Source: Choristoneura fumiferana
Taxonomy: Eukaryota; Arthropoda; Insecta; Lepidoptera; Tortricidae
Reading direction: 5' to 3'
DNA: 64,000 bases
Assembly: GCF_025370935.1 (NCBI RefSeq)
Contig: NC_133491.1
Location: forward strand, 14,210,397-14,274,396
Shown: piece after piece, positions 11,516 through 24,500 of the stretch
How the letters are laid out: every line of letters starts with the position of its first letter
Numbering within the stretch: the first letter of the stretch is position 1
The notes under the pieces: generated by a model
Database searches by the model: none
Told to the model about the DNA's origin: nothing
The model's input: the letters and a program-made list of their open reading frames with translations, nothing else
Translations under genes and position numbers: made by a program

Positions 11516-12359
11516 CCCGTTTTTTCCTTATCCCGTGAGAATTTCCAAAAATCCTGAAATTAATATGTTTTTTAATTTAATACCTACTTGTGTATCAAAT
11601 TTGAAGTCTAATTATTATAGATACTGAGATAGGGTCACTCCGCATCGAATAATAATATATAAATCCCGTTTTTTCCCGTTCCCGTGGGAATTTCCGAAAA
11701 TCCTTCCTTAGAGGGTGCGCCTACATTGTTTATGGTATTATGTGCAAAATTTAAAATTTCAAGTCTCTAGGTCTAGTGGTTTGAGCTGTCGGGCTGTGCG
11801 TTCATACATCAGTCAATCAGTTTTGCCTTTTATATATATTATATAGATTTAAAACTGTGCGTACTTATAAGGGTTAAGTGACAGTAGGTAGGTTAATTTA
11901 GTGAAAATTTACTTTATTAAAAACAGTTCTATACTTAACAAACTTATACCTACATAAAATAAAAATAGAAACTAAAACCAAAACAAATTACATAAAGGGT
12001 ACCCCTTAGGCAAGGTCCCGGAGATAGATAACTTAATAGACTATTAGATATTAAAAACTAATTTAAGGATTTGTGTTATGCTTCAAAGCTGCTCACTTTT
12101 ATTTTATTCTTATTGCATTCCATTAATAAAAACCTGAAATAAATAAAATAAGCGTTGATTTGAACTTTAGTTCAGATGGTTTCGATAATATCGATAGTAG
12201 TATTGTATAGGTAGTATCCGAACGGTAATTTCATAATTTTATCTAAATTAAATTATTTAGTAATAATATACATTCTGTAACAATTGATTTTTTTTTTCTC
12301 AATCAGAATATTAACGATTTTTATTATTATATTATCAAACTAATTTATTTCAAACTTAA

Positions 12360-12547
12360 ACGCAGCAGTCAAACTGAAGTTGTCCGCCCGCATACGTAAT
12401 GCGTTTCGTTAGCAGCGAACGGAACGCAGTGTCCGTCGTATAGATCGCTGGCTGGCTGTCTGGCTGAAAATAGTGAACGAAGTATGAGTTTTCGAATATG
12501 TTCGAATAAAAAGTGAATTGCTTAGTGAGTGACAGTCATCTAGCAAG
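12360..12547 (+). promoter_or_regulatory. ens: ens 5' leader and probable promoter region
   Basis: This CpG-containing stretch precedes the ens start codon and is less AT-rich than its flanks. No TATA box is evident. Arthropod initiator-like CAGT cores occur near 12365 and 12427, so transcription may start in this interval, but no exact start can be fixed. Two short upstream ORFs lie in it: ATG at 12484 with ten codons ending at 12516, and an overlapping ATG at 12499 that stops after three codons. Both would be translated only if the start site lies upstream of them. Other promoters further upstream are possible because MAP7-family genes can have several first exons. Confidence 0.5.
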
Positions 12548-12590
12548 ATGGTTGATGACGTGAATACCACGGAAACCGCTGAAAGTAAAG
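12548..12590 (+). CDS. ens: ens exon 1 (start codon, 14 codons)
   Basis: This first coding exon begins at an ATG in good context (A at -3, G at +4) and encodes a short acidic peptide, MVDDVNTTETAESK, before the donor AAAG|GTATAAG. It ends in phase 1, which matches the phase-1 start of exon 2 nearly 14 kb downstream and creates an Ala codon across the junction. A short acidic N-terminus before the coiled coil fits insect ensconsins. The link to exon 2 rests on phase compatibility alone, so another first exon may be used in some isoforms. Confidence 0.72.
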
Positions 12591-15500
12591 GTATAAGTGC
12601 AATTAAAGTTTAAATGTGCCGTTTTTGTGTAATAAGTGTTTAAAATACCGTCTAACCCTAAATCATGTCGTGGCCCCACGTCGTGGGTCCGTGCACCGCT
12701 TTCGAGAATGTCCGCAGTCGTCCGTCCGACGCAAGTGTTATGTTTTGTTTTTGTCTTTATTAGGAGTCTTTTTAGCGTCGTGGTATGTTCTATTATTAGC
12801 TAAATGCGTGCCAGACGGTTACAAGTGCGCAGGAATGTGCTGAAATGAGCACTAATCTCATTCCTTGCACCATTCGTGGCCCATGCAAAATTTTGTTCAA
12901 TTGGATGGTTATTTACCGTTATTTGATTGTTTTTTTTGGCCTGCAGATCCATTTCGTGGCTAAGTTGCCTTATGTAATGTATTTTTAATAGTCAGTCGAG
13001 CGTATGATGCGATACCTGACTCATATGCACCATATGATTGTTCTGACATTTGCAATGTACCTATATGACTTGTAGGTGTTATGCTATGTTGTTAATTTTA
13101 ACACTTGTTAGCTACTTTCTCCAGAATTCTTATCAGCTATACTTATAATCTTCAGTAAAATGCACTTCTGTCTGTGGACATAATGATAACAATAAAAATA
13201 TATTATGCTATTTGATGCAAAGAAATTTAATTTATCACTCGCATGATAAAGATAAGGGTTAGTGCGTATTACGCCAATATATTAGTTGCAAGATAATTTA
13301 GAATAAACATAAAAGTAATATCTGGATGATAAAAAAACTGCTTATTACCATTTTTTTTCACTCCAATTTTGGAGCTGATATATTATTCAAACCCCATTAT
13401 TGGATCTGTCACCTAATATTAGCCAACCAAGTAAATTCAAACTCAAAACATTTACCTATCTATTTACCTTGATAGGTAGTCAAGGTCATAAATGTATATG
13501 CATATTTATATCTATATAAACACCACTAGGTTTATTATACACCTTTATGCCACATACCATTAAGTTGATGAATACTCCTTTACATAGTTTACTATGCTAC
13601 CAAAAAATAAATCATACTTTTATGTTGTTTACCGAGTGATATTTATAAAGGTATCAAATGATTTTGTACCATATTGTTAATTTGGTAAGGTTGAATTTTG
13701 TGTACTTACATTTATGTGGTCGCTATTATGCACTATGCCTGGAAAGGGTCAGGCCATTAGTTCTTTGGTGAAATTAATTTCATTTGACCTATTGAATGTC
13801 CCCTTAAACCATATGAAATTGAAGGTAGCGGAAATCAAAAATTACATATTGTATTAGGTTATCATGGGTTCAAATTCGGATTGGCACCTCGTCTTTTGAA
13901 ATCTTGTGTAAAATTATAGTTGCAATTTACCACTAGGGTGAAGCAAAACCATAACAGGAATTACAACCTGAGCGGTCTTATTCTGAGAGATGGCCTGTGC
14001 TTTGAAGTGGGAAATATTTATATTATGCGCTATTGGCTAGACTAGGAAAGGAGATGATTGTTTTAAAGTAGTTTAGTTTATTTATTTATTCAATATAATA
14101 TTATGTTTTCATTTACATAAATGTCAAGTTACAAGGAGTTATATAACTTTATGCTCACTATGCTCGGAGTTTCTCTGAAAGATAGAATTCGTAACGAAGT
14201 GATGCGTCAGAGAACCAAAGTTATCGACATAGCCCACCGCATTAGCATGCTGAAGTGGCAATGGGCCAGCCATATAACCCGAAGAACCGATAACCGTTGG
14301 GGTAGACGAGTTCTTGAGTGGAGACCACGGATCGGCAAACGTAGCGTAGGACGTCCTCAGACTCGGTGGAGCGATGATCTTCGCAGGGCAGCTGGCAAGA
14401 GCTGGATGAGAATAGCCGAGGATCGTGCTCAGTGGCGTGCCATGGGAGAGGCCTATGTCCAGCAGTGGACGAACATAGGCTGATGATGATGACGATGATG
14501 ATATAACTTTACTTCATTTATGTAACTTGGTTATGTCTCACTCCAAGAGCATCAGATATTTTCTTAACTAGTAACCATTGTAACCAACTAGAAAACATAT
14601 ATTTTGTAAATAAAGTTAACCCTTTTCCAGGCACATTGCATACTTATACTATTCAGGCTTGCATACAATATCAAAATAATTTGACGTTGATAATATCTCT
14701 TTTTTTTTACTAGCTTCTAATGTGTCCCACTGCAGGGCAAAAGCCTCCCCTTTCCTATTCCACTCGTCTCTGCTCTTAAGTAAACAATCTGCACTGGGCC
14801 CGCATGGGAACTATGGCCCAAGCCTTGTGCTCATTAGTGGGACGTATAATGGCTGGGATGGTGAAGTTAACAATATAATACTGTTATTCATTTTATAGCA
14901 GTGTATATAAGTTAGCAGGGCCTGGAATAGGGTTATACATTTGCATACTGAATGGTAACATGCTAAACATTAACTTATCTCTGAGTGTTAGTGCTGGATT
15001 AATAGCTCGATAACCTGCTGATAACGGCTAGTATTGGCCACTTAACTTGCCACAAATATCAGACACATGGATGCTGATCCCATATAATCCAGTAGACTTG
15101 TCAAGAGCAGTATGGTGGGTTGTTATTCAAGCATTTTGTTTTTTTTCTTCTATTTTTTTTTCGAGGTTTAAGTGCACCTGTGTGACTTAATCCAGCCTTA
15201 TTGGAAGACTCAATGGCAGATTATCTGGCTGCGAAGGAGTGCCACTTTTTTTTTGTTACCATGTCACTTTTTTGTTGACATCGAAGATTCTGTTACAGTT
15301 TCCAGGTTATCTGGTAGAAGTACAGGATGCCTAAAAATCATCTAAATGCCATCAAATTCTAGAGCCCAGAAAATTAAGTTAGTTGAACTTGAAACACTCA
15401 AATAATGACCCCTTTGGGAATTGGAAAGTGCTCTGAAGTTAATATAGGGACATAACTTAAAGGTTATTTGAGGGTAAATTAGGAAGACTATCCTAAATTT

Positions 15501-18500
15501 TTTTTATTGCCGTTACCGTTACCCTGTGCTACTTGACATGAACCTCGAAATTTTCTGACTTTCAGTATTTTGCATTTATACGCACGCACGCACACACTCA
15601 CAAACTTTCGCATTTATTATAACTAGTAGGATTATACACGCACGCACGCACACATACACAAACTTTCGCGTTTATAAGAATTAGTAGGATCATTTTGTTT
15701 TTATCTATGCTTCTAGAAAACAAGTTTGTATTAGCATTAGCACAAACTATGTACCTATGTAGCAAATGCTAGGGGCATGATCCCTCCGTCTGTATAAATA
15801 CCTCTTTAATGGTTAATAGCTAATTAGCTAACACCCAATTATTTAAGTACAGACCTATCATAGCAAAATGATGTTTCTTTTGTCTGGTGAATGAAGAGCC
15901 AGAAAGACAAAATGTCGAGTTAACAGAAGCTTGAATTCTGAGTAACAACTGTTTCATATTCATTATAACTTTTTACTCTGATTTTAATTTTTATTTAGTA
16001 AAAAAAAACTTTTCGTCATTATTTTGGATTCTTTATTTTTGTTAATAAAAATAAATTAATAAATGTCATGGGACACTTGACACCAATGAGGGCTATCGTT
16101 TTTTGTCTTTCTAGATGGCGCCACTATTGCGTGAGGTTTTTAAGTGTGGCTTTCAAAGTGTTATTACGGGCGTGAAAACAAAGTTTAGATTAAAATCATA
16201 TTTAATACAACTTAAAACCGTACCATAAAAATATCGAACAACCACAGTGTTGCGTAGTCCCGTTTTGTTCGGAAAAAAAGGGAGGACAAAAGTTTCCGAA
16301 AGACAAAACTGTCTCAAAACACAGACATTCATTGCCCCGTAACGCATAATGCAAATTCACGAAAAAAATTGGATATTAGATAGCCTAGCTAGTCGTTACC
16401 GACCCTGACTACGAAGCTTGTGGCCCAGGGTTCGAGCCCTGTTTAGAACAGATGCCGTATTTTTCTAGATTTTCGTTAACTTCGACGGATGACTAAGTAA
16501 GTTTAGTAATAGACACTACTTACATGGTAATTAACTTTTCGGCCAAAGAAAAATACATAACTTCACAGTTATTGTCAAATTGTAAAAACTCGAAAAAAAG
16601 GAGAATTCAAAATAATACACTATTTTATTTAATTTAGATTTAATTCGGTTTTCTGGAGGCGGATCCGGAAGACGAAGCGTTGGCAAGTCGTCAGCCCACC
16701 TCACACCACACATCGACATCGTGAGAGTTGCGGGCAGCAGGTGGATGCAAGTGGCGAGTTGTCGTTCATTGTGGGCTGTGGCGTTTCCTTTGTTCAGCAG
16801 TGAACGTCCTCCAGCTCCGGCTGATAAAAGTTAACTCGGAAAAAATAACCAATTTCTAGGTACGAACTTTTTAAAAATAGTGACGATATTCCTACTCTCT
16901 CTCTAGGATAAAGCCATCACACGTGCCATCGTAAAAAGTGAGACATTCATAAATTTCCCATGCTAATGTTACTTTCATAAGTCAACTGTCTTTAGCCACT
17001 TACCAACTTCACTTAGATTTGCCCATTAGAAATCTCCAGTCCATCCTCGACTATTGACTGTTGACATTCTTTGCATTATTCAACGATGACATGACTCATG
17101 CTGAATGGACGTGTCATCTAAAAATATATCGCCGGTAATAAATTGATTTCTATTCTAGACAGGGCTAGTTTAGAGTTTTAGAATATAAACTTTCTTTAAA
17201 AGCATTGCCTAATTTTGGATATGGGAGGGATCAAAACGTCCATAATGTTTCATCATTATCAATATAATATCAGCCGTAGGACGTCCACTGTTGGTCACAG
17301 GCCATAACCATAGACATCCTGTTGCTTCGGTTGGAAGCCGCCTGCATCCACCGTGAACCCGCGGCTTTAACCAGGTCATCCGTCCGTTTCGTTGGTGGAC
17401 GTCCTACACTGCGCTTGCCGATCTGCGGTCTCCACTCGAGAACTTTTCAGCCTCAACGGCCATCTGTTTTACGTGCTACAATAGTGTTTGCCTTGACGTA
17501 ATGTTAAACAGAGCAGTCGAAAATTCAGTCTAGGACTTTGACTTATTGGTTTGGCCCTGGGCACTTGGGTATAAGTGGGATCCTCGTTATGCCCTTCATT
17601 ATCAATCACTAAAGTTAATAGTCCAATTGTTATCTCAATATTAAAAATGGCTCGACCGAAACGTATAAAAATTATCGCTATATTGACTTTACACGATTTT
17701 TTAACCGATACAGCTCTGCGACAGACGCACAGACAGACAGAGGAGACTTATTATAGGGCCCCGTTTGGCACCATTTGGGTTTAATCGTTTTTATAGAACC
17801 ATGGGCCATCCCAGGTGCCATAGAGTCATTGCTATCGTAGGCCAAGGCGGTGCCGTTCACTGGGGCTCTCGGATTCTACTCAGCATAGTTGTAAAGCTTA
17901 ATCCCAACTCAAAACCAAAAATTTCTCCCGCCTAATCTTAACTTAACGTAAATTAAACTTTAACCTTTACATTTATCATTTTTGCAGTGGCATAGCTAAG
18001 TAGCCAAAGGCCCTGGGGCGAAACATAAACTAGGGCTACAACTTAACTATTTAAAATCGTTTGTTTCGTATTCGTCGTGTTCCGAATTCGACGTACTCCA
18101 GATTTGTCGTAAGCCAGATTCGTCGACCGAATGTGGGAGAATTTTTCACTAGTTCAATTTATAGTTTGTAAGTCAAAGTTCTAGGGGCCCCCTGAACTTG
18201 GGGTCCCGAGGCACTGCCCCGTCTAATCCTTCGGTAGCTACGCCACTGCAACTTTGGTTTGTTGCCCGATAGCTATATTTATTTATTTATTCATAAAATT
18301 ACAATTATAAGCTAATAATATAGTCTATTCTATATTAAGTTTATTTAAGTGCGTAGCTTTAGTTGAGCCCGTGCGTTTGTGCCTTACGTGCCTGCTACGG
18401 CTAGAATTTATCATAGGAATCCCAGTTCAATTTCAGGGTAGGTAGCGCTAGTTTGCACCGCAGCAGCACGCCGCCACCCCCCACAGCTGAGTATAGGCAC

Positions 18501-21500
18501 TGCCTACCCTACATGTGCCTCTCAAAGCACGCCATTTCAATTTTCAACTTTAATAACCTAACCAAAAAAAAGTTGGAAAACCCCCGACTTTGTCACTTTG
18601 AAGTTCAATATTATCTCAAAAACGGCTAAACCAATTTTGATGAAACCTGTCTAAGAACCATCGCTAGAAAACCTGATTTCAAATAAAACCGCATTGAAAT
18701 CGGTCCACCCGTTTAAGTGCTATGGTGCCACAGACAGAGATACAGATACACATAGCGGTCAAATTTATAACACCCCTCCTTTTGCGTCGGGGGTTAAAAA
18801 TGCACCGCCTTCCCCGCTTTCGACGTCTGAATTATCAAAAAAATATGCTAAGTAATTAAGTTTGTTTTCCATCTGTGACTCAAATGAAACCCATCAAAAT
18901 TCTGATTGAACACAACACTCGACACCCAAACCTAATAAGGGGAATCATTTAGCTTCCCCGCTTTCGACGTCTGAATTATCAAAAAAATATGCTAATTCAA
19001 TTGAATTAACAGTATATTATTTATTAAGTTTGTTTTCCATCTGTGACTCAAATGAAACCCATCAAAATTCTGATTGAACACAACACTCGACACCCAAACC
19101 TAATAAGTATCAAATTATTAAAATGAATTCGACAGCTTGGCAATTTAATCACAAACAAATCTAAGGCGACAGTAAACGACCTTGAATTGACATAATATTA
19201 TTTTGAGCTTTATTTTCTTAGTAAAAGCATCAATTTTCATACATCAAGTTTTGTCTTCAAACGAAAATACACTGGTGTAAGGTGATGAGGTTGTGAAATA
19301 TCGTAGGTGTTGGAATTTCGGATATAACCTTATGTTTAACCCACGTGTTTGGATTTGATTATTTTGTTTGAGTGCCGTATGCATAAACGTCTATGGATAT
19401 TGAATACCGATTAGCAATAGTTTAGGGCAAAACGATATTACTGTATTAAATAAAATACCTACTTTGCTCTCTGGACAGAGCGATGTATTATGAAAAGATA
19501 TTTAATATTTAAGTCTGCGGGATTCTAAACCCGTGATTAAATATTAGAAATTAATAAACATCTTCGATTTCCTGGAATTCTGTAATCGTGTTTTTTATAA
19601 AAGAAGGATAGTTACAGAACTGACAGACAGGCAGAGAGCTACGCCAGACGAGTCACATTCGCTTGAAGAATTACGCGTAGTTATTTATTTTTATAATTAG
19701 GTATAATTTTGACTGTTCAAAATGTCGATACGCTATTCTCTATCCTTCTAGAGACTAATATCATGGTGTGTTCAAAATAGTGGGCTTCGTAACATTTTAA
19801 TTTTATAATTCCTAAAGCTTGGATCAGAAAGACTGTTTCACCATCTATGATGCCATCTTTGTTTGTTTTGTAGGAAAAAATAGAGACTGCATCACATTTA
19901 ACTGTCACATAAAATTTATCAATGAGTAGTGAAACGAGCACTAATCCTCAAAGACACATTCTTAAAATTAACGTAATGTCTAATAAACAAATTATTTTTT
20001 TATAATAATTATATCTTGGGACAAATTACACCAATTGAGTTAACCCCAAACTAAGCAAAGCGTACTGTAGGCGCTAGACATGTTAATGTTTAATAATTAA
20101 TGCGGGTTAATTTCAGAGTGTCTCAAATCCAGGATGCTTTGAACTCTACGAGTAACTTTTAAAAATTAGTTTGACGACTTGCTACTCTTTATGCGAAACA
20201 CGTCAGAACTAAACTTTGCTCTTGTCCAATATGTAGCCATTGCTTCTCATATTTTTAATAACGCTCATCTTACGGACACTAGTGTCACGCGTAAACTATA
20301 TTCGATCTGGTACCTTACCTAGTTACAATTAAAATTCCGGGATTTTGCAAAATTCCCCAGGGAATTCCTAAAATGTATATCGTGGTTTTCATTGAGGTTG
20401 TGTTAAGAACAACCTGTCTAAAATTTCAAGACTAAATCCAGCGGTTGAAATTTTAAGATTTTATCCCTATCCCGTGGGAATGTCGGGATAAAAGTAGCCT
20501 ATGTGTTATTCCAGACGTCTAGCTACCTACATACCAAATTTCATGACTCTAAGCCCAGTGGTTGTTATTTCAAGATTTTATCTCTGTCCCGTAGGAATAT
20601 CGGACACTATATCTTAGTTAAGGACTTACGAGAGGCACCAATGTAAACATCATTGACCCGATCAATAGCGATACTACGCCATCTCGTTTATCGAAGCTAG
20701 ATTGCCTTATCGAGATATGTTGTAAACATTAGAAGCACACTTCAAGTAGATAAGAAATGAAAAAAAAATACCAGGCAGTTAAGAGTTGAGCTTGAGCCCT
20801 CTCACGGGACGTATATAGGCCGAAATGATGATGATGATGAGAGTTGAGCGCGCCAAGGCTCCCTTCTGTCACACAGAATAGACCAAGAACGTATCCCACT
20901 GTTCCGTCCCTTGCGAGCCGTCGCGGGCGCCGCCATACAAATTTCAATTCTCGTCTCGCCTCGCCGGTGGAAAATCACCTTAACTGCTCTGTCCAATTAG
21001 TTGGACTTCCAGCCCAAGACTCCGTGTTCACCAGAGATGTGCGAGGATGCCAGGCGATTTGTCATGAACCAATAGAAACGCTTCATTTACCTATCCTCGC
21101 TCAGCGTAGCTCTAGTGGAAACAGCTAACGAAGCGAGGATAGGTAAATGATGCGATGTATTAGTTGATGACAAACACATTCCTCGCTTATCCCTGCTGTT
21201 CCGTCTAAGCTACAAAACTTGGATTGCCATCAATTCCCTATATTTAATAACCAAAACCATAGCATCAAATTCAGTTTACATTTATTGAAAGTAGGTTGGA
21301 TTTTTTACGTAAAATATTTTTTGTACCTCATCAATCCAATCTTTCTTTTCTGTCCTGTCCATGTTAATAAAAAATACAAAAAGTAAAATTTCTACAGTTT
21401 GATAGTGATCGACATAAAAATTAAGTTCCTCTAACTTTATAACCTAAACGTCGTTTTTGTGAGGGATTGAAACTTCTCTAATTGTATTATTAACTCATTC

Positions 21501-24500
21501 TGTGGCATTATTAACCAATCACCGCCATAGCTGGCCGTCACTGTGTCTGCTGTAAATTACATAAAAAACTTGAGCCTTGAGCATGTCATAAAAAGTGATC
21601 TTAGTGTTACTCCTGAGCAAATGAGTCACTATTGTACTGCCCACGTGCATACAGAGCTAAGCATATTAGTTTAATATGACCAATCGCTTTCAATCTACTA
21701 AGTATAGCTAGATCGGTCGTTTCACCCTTCTCCAGGCCTAGGCCTAGTGCGTATACAGACGACGTCAATGTACTTACACAAATATTCGACCCTGCTAAAG
21801 GACCATTTCAAAGTCCAGAACAAAAGTCAGTAAAAAACTAAACTAAACTCTGAAGGGACTCGGAAACAGAGGTAGCAGTAGCACCCTTAGAGACTTTGTT
21901 CAGGACTTTGAAATCTATAACATATCAAAATCTCAGGATATTTAACTGATAACACGTTTCCATACTTTAGGTCCGGTGTCCTTTACATTATATGGTACAA
22001 AATCAATTGAGGCTGTTAAAATATTCATCATCCCAGCCTATATACGGCCCACTGCTGGGCACAGTAGGCCTCCTCAGAATGAGAGGGCTTGGGCCGTAGT
22101 TTCCCTATTGGAAACTTCACACACACACACCATTGAATTTCTTCGCAGGCTTTGAGATAAATTTAGTATAAAATATAGGTACGCGCTAAGAACAGAGAGT
22201 GGAGTAACACGTCGAATATTATGGGCATGAGCACTTTTATCCAAATGTATGCAATAGTAACTAAAGCAATAGTAAGTAATGAAGATCATGATAGTTTGTT
22301 TCCAGGTGCTCCTACATTATCTTACTATTGAAAAATACTTCCTCATTACAATGATTTACAAATAGTAATCCGCATAGAGCAATATGAAAACTGAATGCCA
22401 CTCTGTCAAAAATGCTCTGAACCAGTTCCCATCCTCGTTTATCATCTATAAAACTGCTGTCTTTACACGCATGATTAAAGTTGATGGTCGCATCAGTTTC
22501 ATTCGTTAAGTTTTAGATGATTTCAAGGTCTTCAAGGCTAGACAAACTAGTTGAGACAAAAAATGCACCTTAACTGTAAATAGCGAATGAAAGGTCATTT
22601 TGCTGACAAAAAACGTAAACTCTGCTCTTGTTGACGAACAAGTTATCATTGATTGTGATTGTGATGATGAGTAGATGGTGTAGTGTGACAGACAGTAATA
22701 TCGTGTTCTATGAATGCCGGAAGTTCTAAAAAAGTGTCTATTGAAACAAAGCAAAGGAAGAAAGAAAATATATTCCTTGCTATAATTGGAATTATTTTAT
22801 GCTATTTTAATTACTCGAAATAGCCTTTCGATTTGTCCATCGTTCAAGTTTAATTTTTTGTTATTAAATTCCGGCCCCTATTGTGCATTCATCTCAAATA
22901 CTCCCGTACATTTTTACAACGAGAAACACCGCCTACGCCTATCTTGGATTATTTAGGAAGATAAACCGAAAGTGGAGTGCTTTGCGTCACTTTCCTCTTC
23001 CTTTTATCATTGTTATACTGCCTTAATAAATTCATCAGTACTTTAAGAGTCGATTTTATTAAGTGCGTGTCCGTTTGCATTTGTTTAATCGAAGGATTAT
23101 TTTAAGTTGACTCTTTTTACAAGCTTTTATTTAGTTTCACCTGTCCCGTTGTCTGTCTGTCTGTCTGTAGTCAAATCTTGCATGTTAAATTCGACCAACT
23201 TCCAGTAGTCGGATTGACTTGAAATTTGGCATACTTATGTAAATTGCGTCTAGTAGTGACATCTTGGTAGTCCAGCCAGGATCGTCTCCGCAGGACGGAA
23301 CTTCAACGGTTAATAGCATCGACTTGAAATTTGGTATGCAAATGTAGTTTGGTGGACAATGCAAGTACAGTCAGCAAAAAAAGCTTGTATTAAAAATGTT
23401 TTTTTTTATGATTAGGTTATATTAGAAAACGTTTGCGAGAAATCTATCTCTTATTTACGATAAAGTAAGATCGCGTTGTTATCAAGTAAAAATACTATAA
23501 TGTTCTCCCGTTCTTTATCTAGCGTGAGTCAATGATTCAAAATACCTAAGTAATCGTTTAGTCCTTTAGATATATATATTGTCTGTTCCTGTTCAATGTT
23601 TCCCAAAACCTCAATACAATACAATTACTCTTTATTGTACACCAGAAATAGTAAGCGATACAGAAAACAATCTTCATTCAACAAATCCAAATCCGTAAAA
23701 AATCGACTATTGGTCATGGTCACTGCTGATTGTTTTAATGGGCCAACTTATGTACCTTAATTACTCATATCTGCATTTTCATATGCATACACATTAATAT
23801 AAATAAAATGTCCAAGTCAACCGAGGCGGGATTCCTCGTCCCTCGCGTCATATTATTTACAATGATAATCAATAAACCTATTGATCTTTATGCTCAATGG
23901 TTTGTAACATTCCATTCACCTACCAATTGTTGGATGTGTGTCAACACGTGTGTGTGCGTGCTTGGAAATAATTGGGTCAAAGCTTTAGGGTTTTGAAGGC
24001 ATTCGTTGCTTGTCGTTAACTATTGCATGGTTGGTACGGGTATAACATGAATTCTACTTTCGTCTTCGCCTTGAATTTTCACTTCATTAATTTTCCCTCG
24101 CTCTCTTGATAATGGAACTAGAACTAGTATAGTTAAAACCGCCAGACTTATTTCTTCTCAATATGCTAAAAGTTTAGATCTTATAGTTTGCGAGTTAGAA
24201 GGTAGAAATGAAGGATTGAAAAAAAAATGCCCAATACTTCCTTTCCCCCCTTAACTAAAAGATACTGTCGATTCGATATGGTTTCCACATTTTATTTAAG
24301 TCCAATATTTCAAACCTCAGGGTTTATCTCGAACTTTTAAAACGATTGTGGGAAGGTTTTTTTTAACACACTTTTTTTAATTTGTCTCTTCTAGTCGTTA
24401 AAGCTTACCTGCTGTTAAAACAATGGGAGGCGTTCACCCAAAAAAAAGTTGACCACATGATCTTGTTTACAGTTAATAAAGTATAAATAAATAAATAAAT

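Larger units (their letters stand above)
4861..12359. other. Intergenic region between the two divergent genes
   Basis: Contents include a Helitron-like repeat (5025-5175), a 0.3-kb hairpin element (5536-5851), a Helitron-like copy (6400-6610), an R1 copy containing a SINE (6656-7260), an RTE LINE tail (7555-7715), a GTTTCACC MITE (7951-8086), a 1.49-kb TIR element (8121-9608), and a CR1/Jockey-like LINE remnant inside a Helitron-like repeat (10370-11850). A GC-rich patch at 5915-5980 has short palindromes (GCAGCGATATCGCTACGC). No protein-coding gene is supported. Confidence 0.6.

Noticed and set aside
14121..14483. 120-codon ORF with clear protein homology
   Set aside because: It is the C-terminal end of a LINE reverse transcriptase in a 5'-truncated insertion with TSD, not a host gene.
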